Assembly (NCBI GenBank): GCA_003313425.1
Contig: NHZP01000076.1
Location: forward strand, 1-64,000
Source: Pseudopyrenochaeta lycopersici
Lineage: Eukaryota; Ascomycota; Dothideomycetes; Pleosporales; Pseudopyrenochaetaceae
Direction of reading: 5' to 3'
Length of the DNA stretch: 64,000 bases
This document shows positions 24,929-34,787 of this stretch, piece by piece. Under the pieces are notes generated by a model. It ran no database searches. It was not told where the DNA came from and saw only the letters and a program-made list of their open reading frames with translations. The position numbers and the translations under genes were made by a program. The number at the start of each line of letters is the position of its first letter. Positions within the stretch are counted from its first letter, which is position 1.

Positions 24929-24988
24929 ACGTACATGGCAAGCGAGCGGGCCATGTAAGCGAGCGGGCCACCCCACCAACTTTGCGCA
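24929..24988 (+). repeat. Pogo-1 left terminal inverted repeat
   Basis: Begins ACGTACATGG. Contains two tandem AAGCGAGCGGGCC-type submotifs (one starting AAGCG, one TAAGCG), followed by ACCCCACCAACTTTGCGCA. The two internal submotifs look like duplicated transposase-binding sites. Confidence 0.96.
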
Positions 24989-25009
24989 ACGCATCAACTT
25001 CAATCAATT

Positions 25010-26743
25010 ATGTCTCCACCAATTCAACCTCAACTAGCTCCTCGCGAGGCTAACATTAATCTCGCAATCTTAGCTCTTAATTAAGATTAAATACAGACTA
25101 AGCGAGTCGCTGCACAGACGTTTGAAGTCCCTTAAACCACGCTTCAGCGCCGCCGCGCTGGCGTGCTTGCCTGACGCAATTACTAGCCCAACTTAAAGAA
25201 GCTTACCTAGCTAGAAGAGGAGGTAATAGTTAATTATATCCTTAATCTAGATCAGCGTGGATTTCCGCCTACGTACGCAGCTATAGGTGATATAGCTAAT
25301 AAGCTGCTAGCAGCGCGCAGTTAAGGTAGGGTTAGGCAGAAGTAGCTATATAACTTTGTTAAGCGTACAGACAGTCTTATAACACGTTTTACTTAAGCGT
25401 ACGATAGGCAGAGAGCTCTATGTAAAGACTCTTAGCTAATAAGCTGCTAGTTTAAGCTAGTAGAGGAGATAAAGGCAAAATACAGTATTACAGATAAGGA
25501 TATATATAATTTTAATAAAGCTAGCTTTAGGATAGGTAAGATTACGACTTAGCTAGTCGTGACTAGGTTAGAGAGGAGGGGTCGGCTAAAGGCTATCTAG
25601 CTAGGCAACCGCGAGTAGGTAACGTTGATTTAAGGCATTAATGCAGCTGGCTGGACGGTCCCACCCTTCCTAATCTTTGCTAGCTAGTATCACCTGTCTG
25701 CCTAGTACTAGGAGGATGCTATTCTACGCGACTAGGCTATTTTAGTTAGTAATAATAGCTAGACAACTAATTAGCTTAGAGTAGCGTGGCTAAAGCACTT
25801 TAATGCTTACACAAAGACAAGGGTAGTAGGCGCGCGTCGGCTGCTTATCCTTGATGGCCATGAGAGCCATCACTCTCTTGAATTTCAAGAGATCTGCAGA
25901 GAGAGCAACATCTATACCCTCTGCATGCCACCACACTCATCTTATCTGCTGCAGCCTCTTGACGTTGGCTGCTTCTCTCCTCTCAAGAAGGCGTACAGCC
26001 GCCAGATAGAGAGCTTAATTAAGGCCTACATCAACCACATTACTAAGCTTGAATATCTGCCTGCCTTTAAAGCAGCCTTTGATCAAGCTTTTACTTCAGC
26101 AAATATACGCTCAGCATTTCGAGGGGCAGGCCTTGTCCCCCTCCAGCCAGACGTTGTCTTGTCAAAGCTAGATGTTTAACTGCGTACGCCATCACCAGCA
26201 GCTCAACTCGCAGCTCAGCAAGGAGCTCAGCTAGGAGCTCAGCTAGGAGCTCAGCTAGGAGCTCAGCTAGGAGCTCTCTGGGAGCCTCAAACACCAAGGA
26301 ACGTACGTGAGCTTGAGGCTTAATCTACTCTAATTAGCGATCGCCTTCGACGGCATAACAGCTTATTACCAGCCTTAATTATTGAGGCGTTTAGTCGGTT
26401 TAAGAAGGGGGCTATAGGAGGGATACATAAAGCTGAGCTAATGGAGGATAGGATTGCTAGCCTTGAGCAAGCTAATGAGGCAGCAACTTAGCGGAAGAAG
26501 CGCAAGAGAAGGCGGATTTAGAAAGGAGGAGTCTTAATAAAGGGAGCTAGAGAAGATTTACTTGCTTAGCAAGAGGTTGAGCGGCAAATAGAGCGTGAAC
26601 TGCGCTAAAGTAGAGGGCAGCTAGGGCCTAGCCGCAAGACTCCAGCACGCTGTAAAAGATGCAGAGAGACTGGACATAACTCGCGGACATGTAAAAAAGA
26701 TACTATAGGTGCTGCTGAAGCTAGTATCTAGATATCTAAATAG
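25010..26743 (+). pseudogene. Fot1/pogo transposase with C-terminal zinc knuckle, RIP-stopped
   Basis: Cut-and-paste transposase acting in the nucleus on its own terminal repeats. One frame runs from ATG at 25,010 for about 577 codons, broken only by TAA/TAG and one TGA. N-terminal helix-turn-helix/CENP-B-like DNA-binding part: residues about 15-160. DDE core: first Asp at residue 169 is now Asn (YNFNKA), second is Asp282 in [12 protein letters not shown], third is Asp318 in QPLDVGCF, 35 residues between. Residues about 403-423 form an AQLG repeat. A CCHC knuckle near residues 547-560 reads CKRCRETGHNSRTC. From 25,840 to 26,290 the sequence is almost unmutated; the stop-free segment is 25,925-26,179. 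The original stop is uncertain (26,729 or 26,741). Confidence 0.92.
26211..26275 (+). repeat. 12-bp tandem repeat inside the pogo-1 transposase
   Basis: Four exact GAGCTCAGCTAG units (26,223, 26,235, 26,247, 26,259) with degenerate units on either side. The 12-bp period keeps frame and encodes repeated Ala-Gln-Leu-Gly. Confidence 0.95.
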
Positions 26744-26780
26744 CAATTAATTTTATGGTTGAGTAGGACGCTTATAGAGG

Positions 26781-26840
26781 TGCGCAAAGTTGGTGGGGTA
26801 GCCCGCTCGCTTACATGGCCCGCTCGCTTGCCATGTACGT
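26781..26840 (-). repeat. Pogo-1 right terminal inverted repeat
   Basis: Reverse complement of the left repeat with a single mismatch (GGGTAGCCCG against the expected GGGTGGCCCG). Free of RIP. Confidence 0.96.
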
Positions 26841-27062
26841 TAACCTTAAGTTTACTTTACCTACTAAAATAAGTAGAGTATTAGATAAGTAATACTTAGA
26901 TAAGTCTAAAGTAATTACTTAGTTCTTAATAAAATTTAAGAAGCTTAAAAGTTTTATAAAGGTATAACTTTAACTATAAAAAAAGAATGTAATAAATATC
27001 TTTATATAAGAAGGCTATCTATTCTAAAAGTTTATAAAGAATATAATAATTTATTAAGTTAT

Positions 27063-27454
27063 GTTGCAAACAACGCGCTGTGACCTGGGGTACGGTAGGC
27101 TCACGTGCGCGCTGACGTAGGAGCTTACCCTGGAGAGACACGTCTTTTGTGTGCATTCAAGGGCGCGCTCACGTGCGCGCTCACGTGCACGCTCACGTGC
27201 ACGCTCACGTGCAAGCTGATGGGCAAGCTCACGCAGGAGACACCAGAAAGTAGACTCACGTGCGCGATCACGTGCGCGACGCGCTCGCGCACGCGTACAC
27301 GCTGCTCACGCTCCTACCGTATAATGGCCCCTGTAATAGGCCGTGCTCAGCTCTCCTTTATATAGCTGGCTCTCCTAAAGCCTCCTAGATAAAACAGTAG
27401 TCCATCTCATAGATTACCTGGGTAACTGTTGCCAAGCTCTCCCTTTTTCCTCCA
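27063..27454. mobile_element. 392-bp GC-rich non-autonomous insert with 8-bp duplication
   Basis: Flanked by TAAGTTAT at 27,055-27,062 and 27,455-27,462; copy B (about 55,340) has the uninterrupted site. An 8-bp duplication is typical of hAT elements. I cannot see terminal inverted repeats (left end GTTGCAAACAAC, right end TTTTTCCTCCA). It is CpA-rich and free of RIP, with about ten CACGTG or near-CACGTG palindromes in 12-bp spacing between 27,100 and 27,300. No convincing gene: the open frame at 27,105-27,365 merely follows the repeat. Confidence 0.8.
27098..27275. repeat. CTCACGTGC(G/A)CG minisatellite-like array
   Basis: Repeated CTCACGTGCRCG words, densest at 27,168-27,215 with a 12-bp spacing, plus separate copies at 27,100 and 27,255-27,275. 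Each holds the palindrome CACGTG. It may be a subterminal binding-site array of the insert. Confidence 0.85.
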
Positions 27455-28064
27455 TAAGTTATAAATAATCTTAATTTTAAAACTATAGCTATATAAGAAA
27501 TATATTAATAAATTAGTTATAGAGGAGTAAATAGCGTCTATTTAATACTTACTTAATAATACTAGTAAGAAAGAATATATAAGAAAGTATAACGTATAAT
27601 TATATTATATAAATAGTACTAGTAAAGATTATTAAGCTATAAGTAACAGATACTAATAAATACTTACTATTATGCGTTATAGGAATAAGTTACTATAGAT
27701 ATTATTTATATACTATATTATTAAAGAAAGAAATTTATTATAATTATATAAAAGTACTTTAGTAGATAGCTAGAGGCACGAGTAATAGCTAATAATAAGT
27801 TATCTACTATTACTAAATTTTTATATAAGGAAATCTTATATTACTAAAATATAATAAGAATACTTACTATAAATAGTAGACCTAATTTTAGAAAGGTAGT
27901 TAAAGCCTTTACTAAGATTTCTTATATTAGAAAAATCTAAGTATTAGTATATAACTCTTAAGCTATAGAGAAAATTAAAGGTAGTTATAAGCTAATATAT
28001 AATATACTTATAAAGCTTCCTAGACTTTAGGTTAATAATCTTCTAATAGTATTATAGGTAGATA

Positions 28065-29414
28065 CAGTTACATGAATAAAGTTTCTTCCGCCAGCGCACG
28101 AGCCAGCCTCACATGCATTTATACGCAAAACTTTAACACCACGTATCTCAGCCAAAATATAATATAATTAAATTATTTTTAAAGCAGGAGTTGCGCACGC
28201 AGTTAATATTTAGTTTGCTAACCTCGCGCTTGTCTGTATACAGCAATTCGTTATGGCATACTTAACATAAGGCGGCGGATAAGCCTCGCTAGTATGCGAC
28301 GCTAGCACTCTTTTAATGCACTGTAAAAGCTATCCTACTCTTCCTTAGCAGCGCTATAATTATTATACTAAGGATAGAATTTATATATGCGCTTCTTAAG
28401 ATACTACTAGAGGTGCTTAATTAGGTTAAGGTTAGGTAAGTACGCTAGCTAGTTAATAGTAGTAATGTAGTACTTACTAAGGAACTTACGCGTTACTGCA
28501 GCTATATAGATGCGCGCGTTATCCTGTATAAATAGCTGTGTACGACGCTAATAAGGTAGAAGGCCCTTTATTAAGGCTTAAATATAACTTTAAGTAGAGT
28601 AGCTACCTTTTAGAGTATTAAAATCGCGCTCTATTATAATAAGCTTACTTCTCTGTGCTTACTTATATTTATTTAACTATATTAACGCCTATACTATCTG
28701 TGCTAGTTTCCTGCTAGTACTGCGGGTTTCTAGTATCCTTAGCTTCTATTTCGCTTATAGGTAGCAGAAAGCCTACTCTTAATTTTAGCCTAAGCCCTTC
28801 TAAACTAAGCACTCGTCTAAGAACTTAAGCGTGCGCTAATGCTATAGGAAGTGCGAGTACTCCCTACAGAACTTAAGGCGCCTTTATGCATACGCGCAGT
28901 TAAGCTTAGGACGTATTTTACAGCGAAATTTAGTTAGGCCTTATCCTTTAAGATACTTATATAATATACGCGAGTAAGGTAGCTTTGTTAAGGTGCTATC
29001 TAGATTTATAACTACTACTACTTTAGTAAGCTCTTTATACTTAATTTTTAGCTGCGCGCGTGCTTTATAATAGATAAGCTTTTTCTAATAAAGTAATAGT
29101 ATAGGTAGTCTGCTGCTGCGAGGTTTATCTGCTATTATACTAGTTTAGTAATATTTTTTCCTAAGGTCGCGTATGCAGCGTTAAGTACAGCTATACGCGT
29201 TAGTAACTTTAGCGACTGTAGCACTAGTATGCAACCTCCTAATAATCTAATTCCGCTGCTAGACTATTAAATTAGGCCCTCTGCGCGTATTTTAGTCTAT
29301 TTTTTAAAGAATTCGGCGTTGTGGTGGCATAGTTATGATACTGCAAAGTCGAGGTGTTAATGTTGGGGGAGGACGCGTCGCGCTAACGCGGAAGAAACTT
29401 TGTTACTAGTACTG
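28065..29414 (-). mobile_element. Tc1/mariner element inserted in copy A
   Basis: 1,350 bp, both ends starting CAGT when read inward. TA duplication at 28,063-28,064 and 29,415-29,416. The terminal repeats share AAAGTTTCTTCCGC at 28,078-28,091 and, inverted, at 29,388-29,401. Both ends (about 100-200 bp) are free of RIP while the interior is heavily mutated. Copy B around 55,950 is uninterrupted. Confidence 0.92.
28218..29330 (-). pseudogene. Tc1 transposase, RIP-stopped
   Basis: DDE transposase on the minus strand, 371 codons from ATG (complement of 29,328-29,330) to TAG at 28,218-28,220, a normal Tc1 length. The N-terminal part begins MPPQRRI and contains paired helix-turn-helix-like sequence (residues about 30-110). 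The first catalytic Asp is in KFLDEC (complement of 28,815-28,817). The second is in FIQDNAR (28,521-28,523). The third acidic position lies in LNLIKHL where the family has NPIEHLW, Glu changed to Lys. Several TAA/TAG stops are RIP-compatible. Confidence 0.88.
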
Positions 29415-29416
29415 TA

Positions 29417-30157
29417 GAATATTTACTTAAAGTTAGACTAGATATTCTCCTTATTAGTTTGTTACTAGTTAGAATCTAGTACTTCTAATTAAGCTTACTC
29501 TTCTAATATAGTAAATATTACTATTTAGATAAGTAATATTAAGAGGCTAGTTATTAGTAGTGTAAACTATATAGCTAGATTTAAGAGATTAATTTCTTAA
29601 AAACGTAGTATTAAGAACTAAGTGCCTATAATATAAAAAGAAGGAATATTAAGATAATTATAGAGAGATTTATTAAGAAAAAATTAAAAAAGATAACTTT
29701 ATACTAATATAAGACTTAGCTAGAGATATTAATATATTAATAGATAAGAACCTTATAAGTAGATAGCTAGAACTATATAAAGTCTTTTATACTAACTAAG
29801 ATAAAGGTAACTATTAACTTATAGACTTTAATAGTATGTAATTTAGAAATACTACCTTAAGCTAGAGACTTAAACTATAAGTACTTTAAGAAGAAAGTAA
29901 AGTTACTTAAGAATATTAAGGTTATATAAAGCTATAAGATCTTATATTATAAAATATTAAGGCTAACTTTTTACTACTACCTATTTAATTTAATAACTCT
30001 TAAGATAATAAGTTTATAGTTATTAAGAATCTTAACTAAGACGCGATTTAGTTATAAGAGATAGAGAATAACCCTCTAATAAACTTAGATTTATCTAAAG
30101 ATATAATATAGCTAACTACGCGTAGCTATCTTATTATTATACTAAGATCTTTAATAG
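29417..30157 (+). pseudogene. Element L copy A, C-terminal tail of pol
   Basis: Collinear with copy B 55,950-56,697, the post-integrase region of pol. Ends abruptly at about 30,157, where copy B continues with GAGACAATAATAT and copy A passes into pogo-2. ORF3 and the 3' LTR of this copy are missing. Confidence 0.8.
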
Positions 30158-30164
30158 AGACCAA

Positions 30165-30871
30165 ATAAAGCAGATATCTAGCTTACTATCTTAGCTATTT
30201 ATTCGCATTAAATTAGTAGTAACTAGCCTACTGCAGCAATTTTTAACGTGTTCTAAAAGAATAATCTGTCGCTGACGCGCTAGGACTACTACTTAACGCG
30301 ATTACTAGCTTAACTTAAGGAAGCTTACCTAGCTAGAAGAGGAGGTAATAGTTAATTATATACTTAATCTAAATTAACGTAAATTTCTACTTACGTACGT
30401 AGCTATCTATAATATAGCTAATAAGCTGCTATTAACGCGTAGTAGAGGTTAAGTTAGTATAAATTAGCTATCTAACTTTATTAAGCGTACAGATAGTATA
30501 ATAACGCGTTTTACCTAAGTATATAATAGGCAGAGAGCTCTATATAAGGATCTAAAGTTAGTTAACAGCTAGTTTAAGTAAGTAGAGGAGATAAAGGTAA
30601 AGTATAGCATACTAGATAAACATATATTTAACTTTAATAAAGCTAGCGTTATAATAGGTAAGATAATAACTTAGCTAGTTATAACTAAGTTAAAGAGGAG
30701 AGGGCAGCTAATAGCTATCTAGCTAGGTAACTGTAAGTAGGTAATATTAATTTAAGGTATTAACGCTGCTAGCTAGGTAATCCTACTATTCCTAATCTTT
30801 ACTAGCTAGTATTGCTATCGTGCCTAGTACTAGGAAGAAGCTATCTTACGTAACTAGGCTACCTTAGTTAG
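30165..30871 (+). pseudogene. Pogo-2, truncated Fot1/pogo transposase
   Basis: N-terminal two thirds of a pogo transposase similar to pogo-1 (for example GGAAGCTTACCTAGCTAGAA at 30,319 matches pogo-1 at about 25,199). It begins in the helix-turn-helix part with no terminal repeat, has a frame break near 30,270, contains the first catalytic region (about 30,630-30,650) and is cut by the gypsy-3 LTR at 30,872. More mutated than pogo-1. Confidence 0.8.
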
Positions 30872-31146
30872 TGTAACGAAGTATCGTGAATTTGAACCTT
30901 AGTGTTGCAGCATAGTTGCGCTAGACCTTTTCGGGGGCTAGCGCGCACCGCGACAGACCTGCTTAAAACCTGCGCTAGCTGCGCAGAGCAGGGATAACAA
31001 GTATTATTCTCTCCTATAGCTAAGTAATAGTAATACAGAACTATTCTTTTACTATTATCTGTAGTATAAAGCAAGTACTATTACCTAAAACTATATATTA
31101 TATAATAATACTTCTCTGTATAATAGTCTAGGGATAGTTTCCCTTA
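30872..31146 (+). repeat. Gypsy-3 5' LTR (right end approximate)
   Basis: Begins TGTAACGAAGTATCG. The outer about 130 bp are free of RIP (GCTAGACCTTTTCGGGGGC, CAGAGCAGGGATAACAAG), then composition becomes A+T-rich. It probably ends near CCCTTAC at about 31,146; no second LTR exists to confirm this. Confidence 0.65.
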
Positions 31147-31199
31147 CGCGATCTAGTAAATAGGCCGCCTCTGCTAGCGAGACGCCTGACCCCCCTATT

Positions 31200-33976
31200 A
31201 AAGTTAACCTGCAGGTAGATAAAGAACTACTAACCCTTAGCGCGAGCATACCTTTAACTCTTAAGGAGCGTATCCTAGCCGCTAAAAAGAGACGCGATAA
31301 GCTCTAAGTACTTCTACGCCTACGCGTAATTAAGGAGGAAATTACACAGCTAGAAAGTATTAAACGCAGCCTTACCCTAGCCTTATTAGTAGATAGAACT
31401 CCTAAAGTTTAAGTTACAGAGGCGCGTAAGAAGAGCACACCTAACGCGTCCCCGCCTCTACACGCAAAACGCACGCTTAAACCTAGAGATCTATCTAAAT
31501 ACTAAGAAAGGAACTTAAAAGAATATTATAAGTTTTTTTACTTATATAAAGTAGTATTTTAACTCTTACTATAGGAATTTTATCTTAATAATAATAAAGT
31601 TATCTAGGCTATATAGTACCTAGGAGGAGACTTAAGAGACCTTTAGTATACGTACTATAAGCGCGTATTTAAAGTAAATAGAGTAATACTTACCTAGGAA
31701 TACTTTAAGTAATATATACTTAACTTACTATCTAACCTAATTAATCGCAGCCTTAAAGTAGCTATAGCGCACGCTTAGGCTATATAGTAGAAAGACTAGA
31801 GTGTTTAGTCCTTTATAACCTACCTTAATATTATTAAAGATTAACTTATACCTTATACTAAGGTATAGAGAGTTTAGTATCTCTTCTTAAAGTTAAGGTC
31901 TAAATTATAGAGGGCTATTACTAACTACTACTAGATTCCTATAACTAGAGAGGATTTAATAGTATTAGGCTCTACACTTAAGTAGAACCTGCGCTAAGCC
32001 TTACTAACGCAAGACTAGCATACGCGTAATATATTTAAGAGAAAATCCTAAGAAAGCACTCTAAAATATAAACTAAATAAGCTTTCTTATAGACTATAAG
32101 ATAAAAGTAAAGTTACCTACTTTAATTATAAGAAGGTTAGACACTACGCTAATAAGTGCTAAAGCAGTAATCTAAACTCCCTTCTAGTATGTATTAACTA
32201 GATAGGAAAAAGTTAAGCCTTACTAGTAATCTAAGAATAGTAAGGCGTATACCTATTAATATTTTACTAGGCATAAAGTATAAGTACAGCGCAGCCGCAG
32301 AGACAGGCCCTAAGAAGGAACTCTAAGTTATCCTTAACCCCTAGGCTAACGTTAGCTTAATTAGTTAGAAGCTAGCTATTAAGATAGGACTACTACTACT
32401 TAAAGGAGCAGAGCTCCTAAGACTAGGTTAGATTAGTGCCTAATGTTAGAACACCTATATAGTATATAAGCTTTAGGTGCGTTTAATAAATAATAACAGC
32501 GTTAATTACTAAGCTTAGGTTACAGCGTACAGAGTAGATAAGGAGGGCGTTTCTCTTCTACTTAGTAACTCTTTTTTATAATAGTAGAATATTTATATTA
32601 ACTATAGCTCTTAAACATAGCGTTAGGAATATACTTTAGCTAATATTAAGCTTATTACTACTATAGAACTTTATAAATATATAGAGTAAACTAGCTCTAA
32701 CGTATACTTTCTAAGAGTACTATAGGTTATAGGTAAAAGTTTAGAGTGTAATGCTCGCATCTTTAGAGCGCGTGTCGCGCTAGAAGCGCGCATCTCTAAC
32801 GCATTAGCTAACTACAGTAATATATTTAATAACGAAAAGGCAGAAGCCCTACTAAATTTTAAAACTTCTAACTATACTATCCTACTTATAGCTAATAAAG
32901 AACCTCTATATAGTCTACTATATAACTTCTCCGCGCATAAGCTTAAGGTACTCTATAACTATATAGAGGACGCGCTACGTAAAGGCTAGATTTAGTATAG
33001 TATAAGTCCTATAGAAGCCCCTATACTATTTATCTCTAAGAAGAATAGAAATCTTCGCCTCTATATTAACTATTAAGGATTAAACGCTATTATAATTAAC
33101 AATTATTACCTGCTTCTGTTAATTAGAGAGACACTAGATTGCCTGTTAGGCGCATGTTATTATACTACCCTAGATCTCTATAATACGTACTACTACCTAA
33201 GAATTTAATTAGGAGATAAGTAGAAAACTACCTTTTAAACTTAATATAGCTACTTTAAGTACTTAGTTATGCTATTTAGGCTAACTAACGCTCTAGTAAG
33301 CTTTTAAGCCTATATTAATAAGGCGCTTAGCGAGTATTTAGACTATATTTACGTAGTTTACTTTGATAATATACTTATCTACACCTATAGTAAAGGCATT
33401 ATAATATACTAGCGCGTAGTATACTCTATACTTAAAGCCTTATAAAAGGTAGAGCTCTTTACTAACTTTAAAAAGTATACCTTTATATTAAGTAAGGTCT
33501 ACTTCCTTAGGTTTATTATTATAATGCGTAGAATCTACGCAGATCTAGCGCGTATTAAGACTATTACTTAATAGCTACAGCCTATAAATATTAAGGAACT
33601 CTAGTCCTTTTTTAGGTTTACTAACTTTTATTAACGTTTTATTAAGGGATACGCCTGCAAAACAGCTCCTCTTACTAATTTACTTAAGGGTAATTAGGAT
33701 TTTTATTAGAATAATATAGTAAATGCGTTATTTAAGAAGCTTAAAGAGCGCTTTTTAAGTGCGCTAATCCTGCGCTACTTTAACCCTGCTCTCGTAATAC
33801 GCGTAGAAATAGATATATCTACCTTTACTATCTTACGTATTCTATTATAGTTATTTAAAGATAAAAAATAGCATCTAATTACCTTTATGTTAAGGAAGCT
33901 TTAGAGCGCTAAGCTAAATTATAAAATATATAATTTAGAGCTCTTAGTAATTATATATAGCTTTAAGCAGTAGTAG
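31200..33976 (+). pseudogene. Gypsy-3 gag-pol remnant (gag, RT, partial RNase H)
   Basis: Gag region with a Lys/Arg-rich helical start (AAKKRRDKL near 31,280) and a capsid part (YLGGDLRDL at about 31,619). A CCHC knuckle at about 32,115-32,160 reads YFNYKKVRHYANKC with the first two Cys changed to Tyr. RT covers about 32,900-33,560: APILFISKKNRNLRLYINY and the catalytic box at 33,356-33,379, YFDNILIY (second Asp to Asn). RNase H begins at about 33,800 with LNYKIYNLELLVI and stops at the copy C LTR. Confidence 0.85.
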
Positions 33977-34354
33977 TGTGGAGTTAACAAGGTGGTTCGG
34001 CACAATACCGCAGTTCTGGTGTTGTGAATAAGAGGTAACGTTGGAGTCAAACGTGCGTGAATAACAGGAGCAGCCCTGCCTGTGCAGTCTGCCAGAAACG
34101 AAGGTAAGTATGGAGCCTGATTAAAAGTAATAAACAAAATGGTCTGAAATCTCATTGAATTAACGTACCTAATGCACTAGCTACTTTGCAAAATCTCAGT
34201 TTTAAAGTAAATTCTCGTGGTGTGTGGTGCATAGTGCATCACGTTTAGTGCATAATGTTAAGATCTCTCGCATCTCCAAGTTTTATTACTAAATTTCGCT
34301 AACAAAGGAAACCTATCATCACCTAATTGCCTAGGTGCCCTGTGTAACAGCACA
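33977..34354 (-). repeat. Element L copy C 3' LTR
   Basis: 378 bp, TGTGGAG...CAGCACA on the plus strand. The outer 150 bp are almost free of RIP; the inner end is mutated. The adjoining AACCTCCCCTACTTTA (34,355-34,370) is the complement of the element's polypurine tract. Confidence 0.95.
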
Positions 34355-34787
34355 AACCTCCCCTACTTTAAGCTTAGTCCTATTAAGCTTACAAATCCTA
34401 CTTATTATTCCTTCTCTTTATAAGCAGAACTATTAGCAGGAAGAGAAGAGAGCTAAAAAAAGACACAAAAAAAAGAAAAGAAAGAAAGAAATTGTTGCCC
34501 TACAAATAAAGGGAAGGCAGCATAAGCTGCATTTCTGCAAGAGGAGCAGTCCTTATAATTATGCAGGTTCCTTTATAAACTCTCGCACTTTATCGTTAAA
34601 TCTCTTAAAGACAGTAGGAAAAATAAAAGAAAACGCGCCTTAACCTTACTATTAAAGACGCCGGTAAGTATGCTATCGTCCTAGTATCCCTTAAACAACC
34701 TAGAGGCACTCAGCTAATCAGAGTCTGTTAAGCCTTACCTAACAACTGCTAATTAGTTAGGCTCTCGACAGTGCAGCCAAATTACCC

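Larger units (their letters stand above)
24929..26840 (+). mobile_element. Pogo-1, Fot1/pogo-like DNA transposon
   Basis: 1,912-bp element with 60-bp terminal inverted repeats (24,929-24,988 and 26,781-26,840) that match at 59 of 60 positions. TA duplication at 24,927-24,928 and 26,841-26,842. Copy B at 55,120-55,145 shows the empty site. The terminal repeats are GC-rich and free of RIP. It encodes one transposase frame. Confidence 0.96.
26843..28064 (+). pseudogene. Element L copy A integrase (split by a 392-bp insert)
   Basis: Collinear with copy B 55,134-55,948. It includes the region matching the zinc-binding CEx(C) segment (about 27,600) and the integrase core; the piece 26,843-27,062 continues at 27,463. 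Heavily RIP-mutated; the frame is not followable for long. Ends at the Tc1 insertion. Confidence 0.75.
7711..30157 (+). mobile_element. Element L copy A, truncated and split by nested insertions
   Basis: Plus-strand copy of the large gypsy family that is complete in copies B and C. It begins inside gag (7,711-7,735 matches copy B at 50,052-50,077) and ends just after pol (30,157 matches copy B at 56,697); both LTRs and ORF3 are absent. Its own pieces are 7,711-12,447, 24,613-24,926, 26,843-27,062, 27,463-28,064 and 29,415-30,157. Between them lie copia-1, pogo-1, a 392-bp insert and a Tc1 element. Copy A is more heavily RIP-mutated than B or C. Joining across the insertions reproduces the uninterrupted copy B order. 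Confidence 0.85.
30872..33976 (+). mobile_element. Gypsy-3, 5' part of a Ty3/gypsy element
   Basis: Starts with an LTR (TGTAACG at 30,872) inserted in pogo-2, followed by gag, protease region, RT and the beginning of RNase H. Cut off at 33,976 by the left LTR of element L copy C. The sequence to the right of copy C is a Tc1-like transposon, not the missing gypsy-3 half, so the 3' part was lost or moved. Confidence 0.85.

Noticed and set aside
26091..26297. Minus-strand frame with repeated Ala-Glu-Leu-Leu
   Set aside because: It is the reverse complement of the 12-bp repeat in the pogo-1 transposase, whose plus-strand frame is clearly the real one.
27098..27275. CRISPR-like array
   Set aside because: 12-bp units without spacers, in a fungal transposon insert.
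27105..27365. 86-codon frame in the GC-rich insert
   Set aside because: Created by the CTCACGTGC repeat array, which has few stop codons in that frame; no domain and no codon pattern.
30868..31074. 68-codon minus-strand frame
   Set aside because: Falls across the pogo-2/gypsy-3 boundary and inside the gypsy-3 LTR.
33919..34155. 78-codon minus-strand frame
   Set aside because: Spans the junction of gypsy-3 and the copy C LTR, so it cannot be an ancestral gene.
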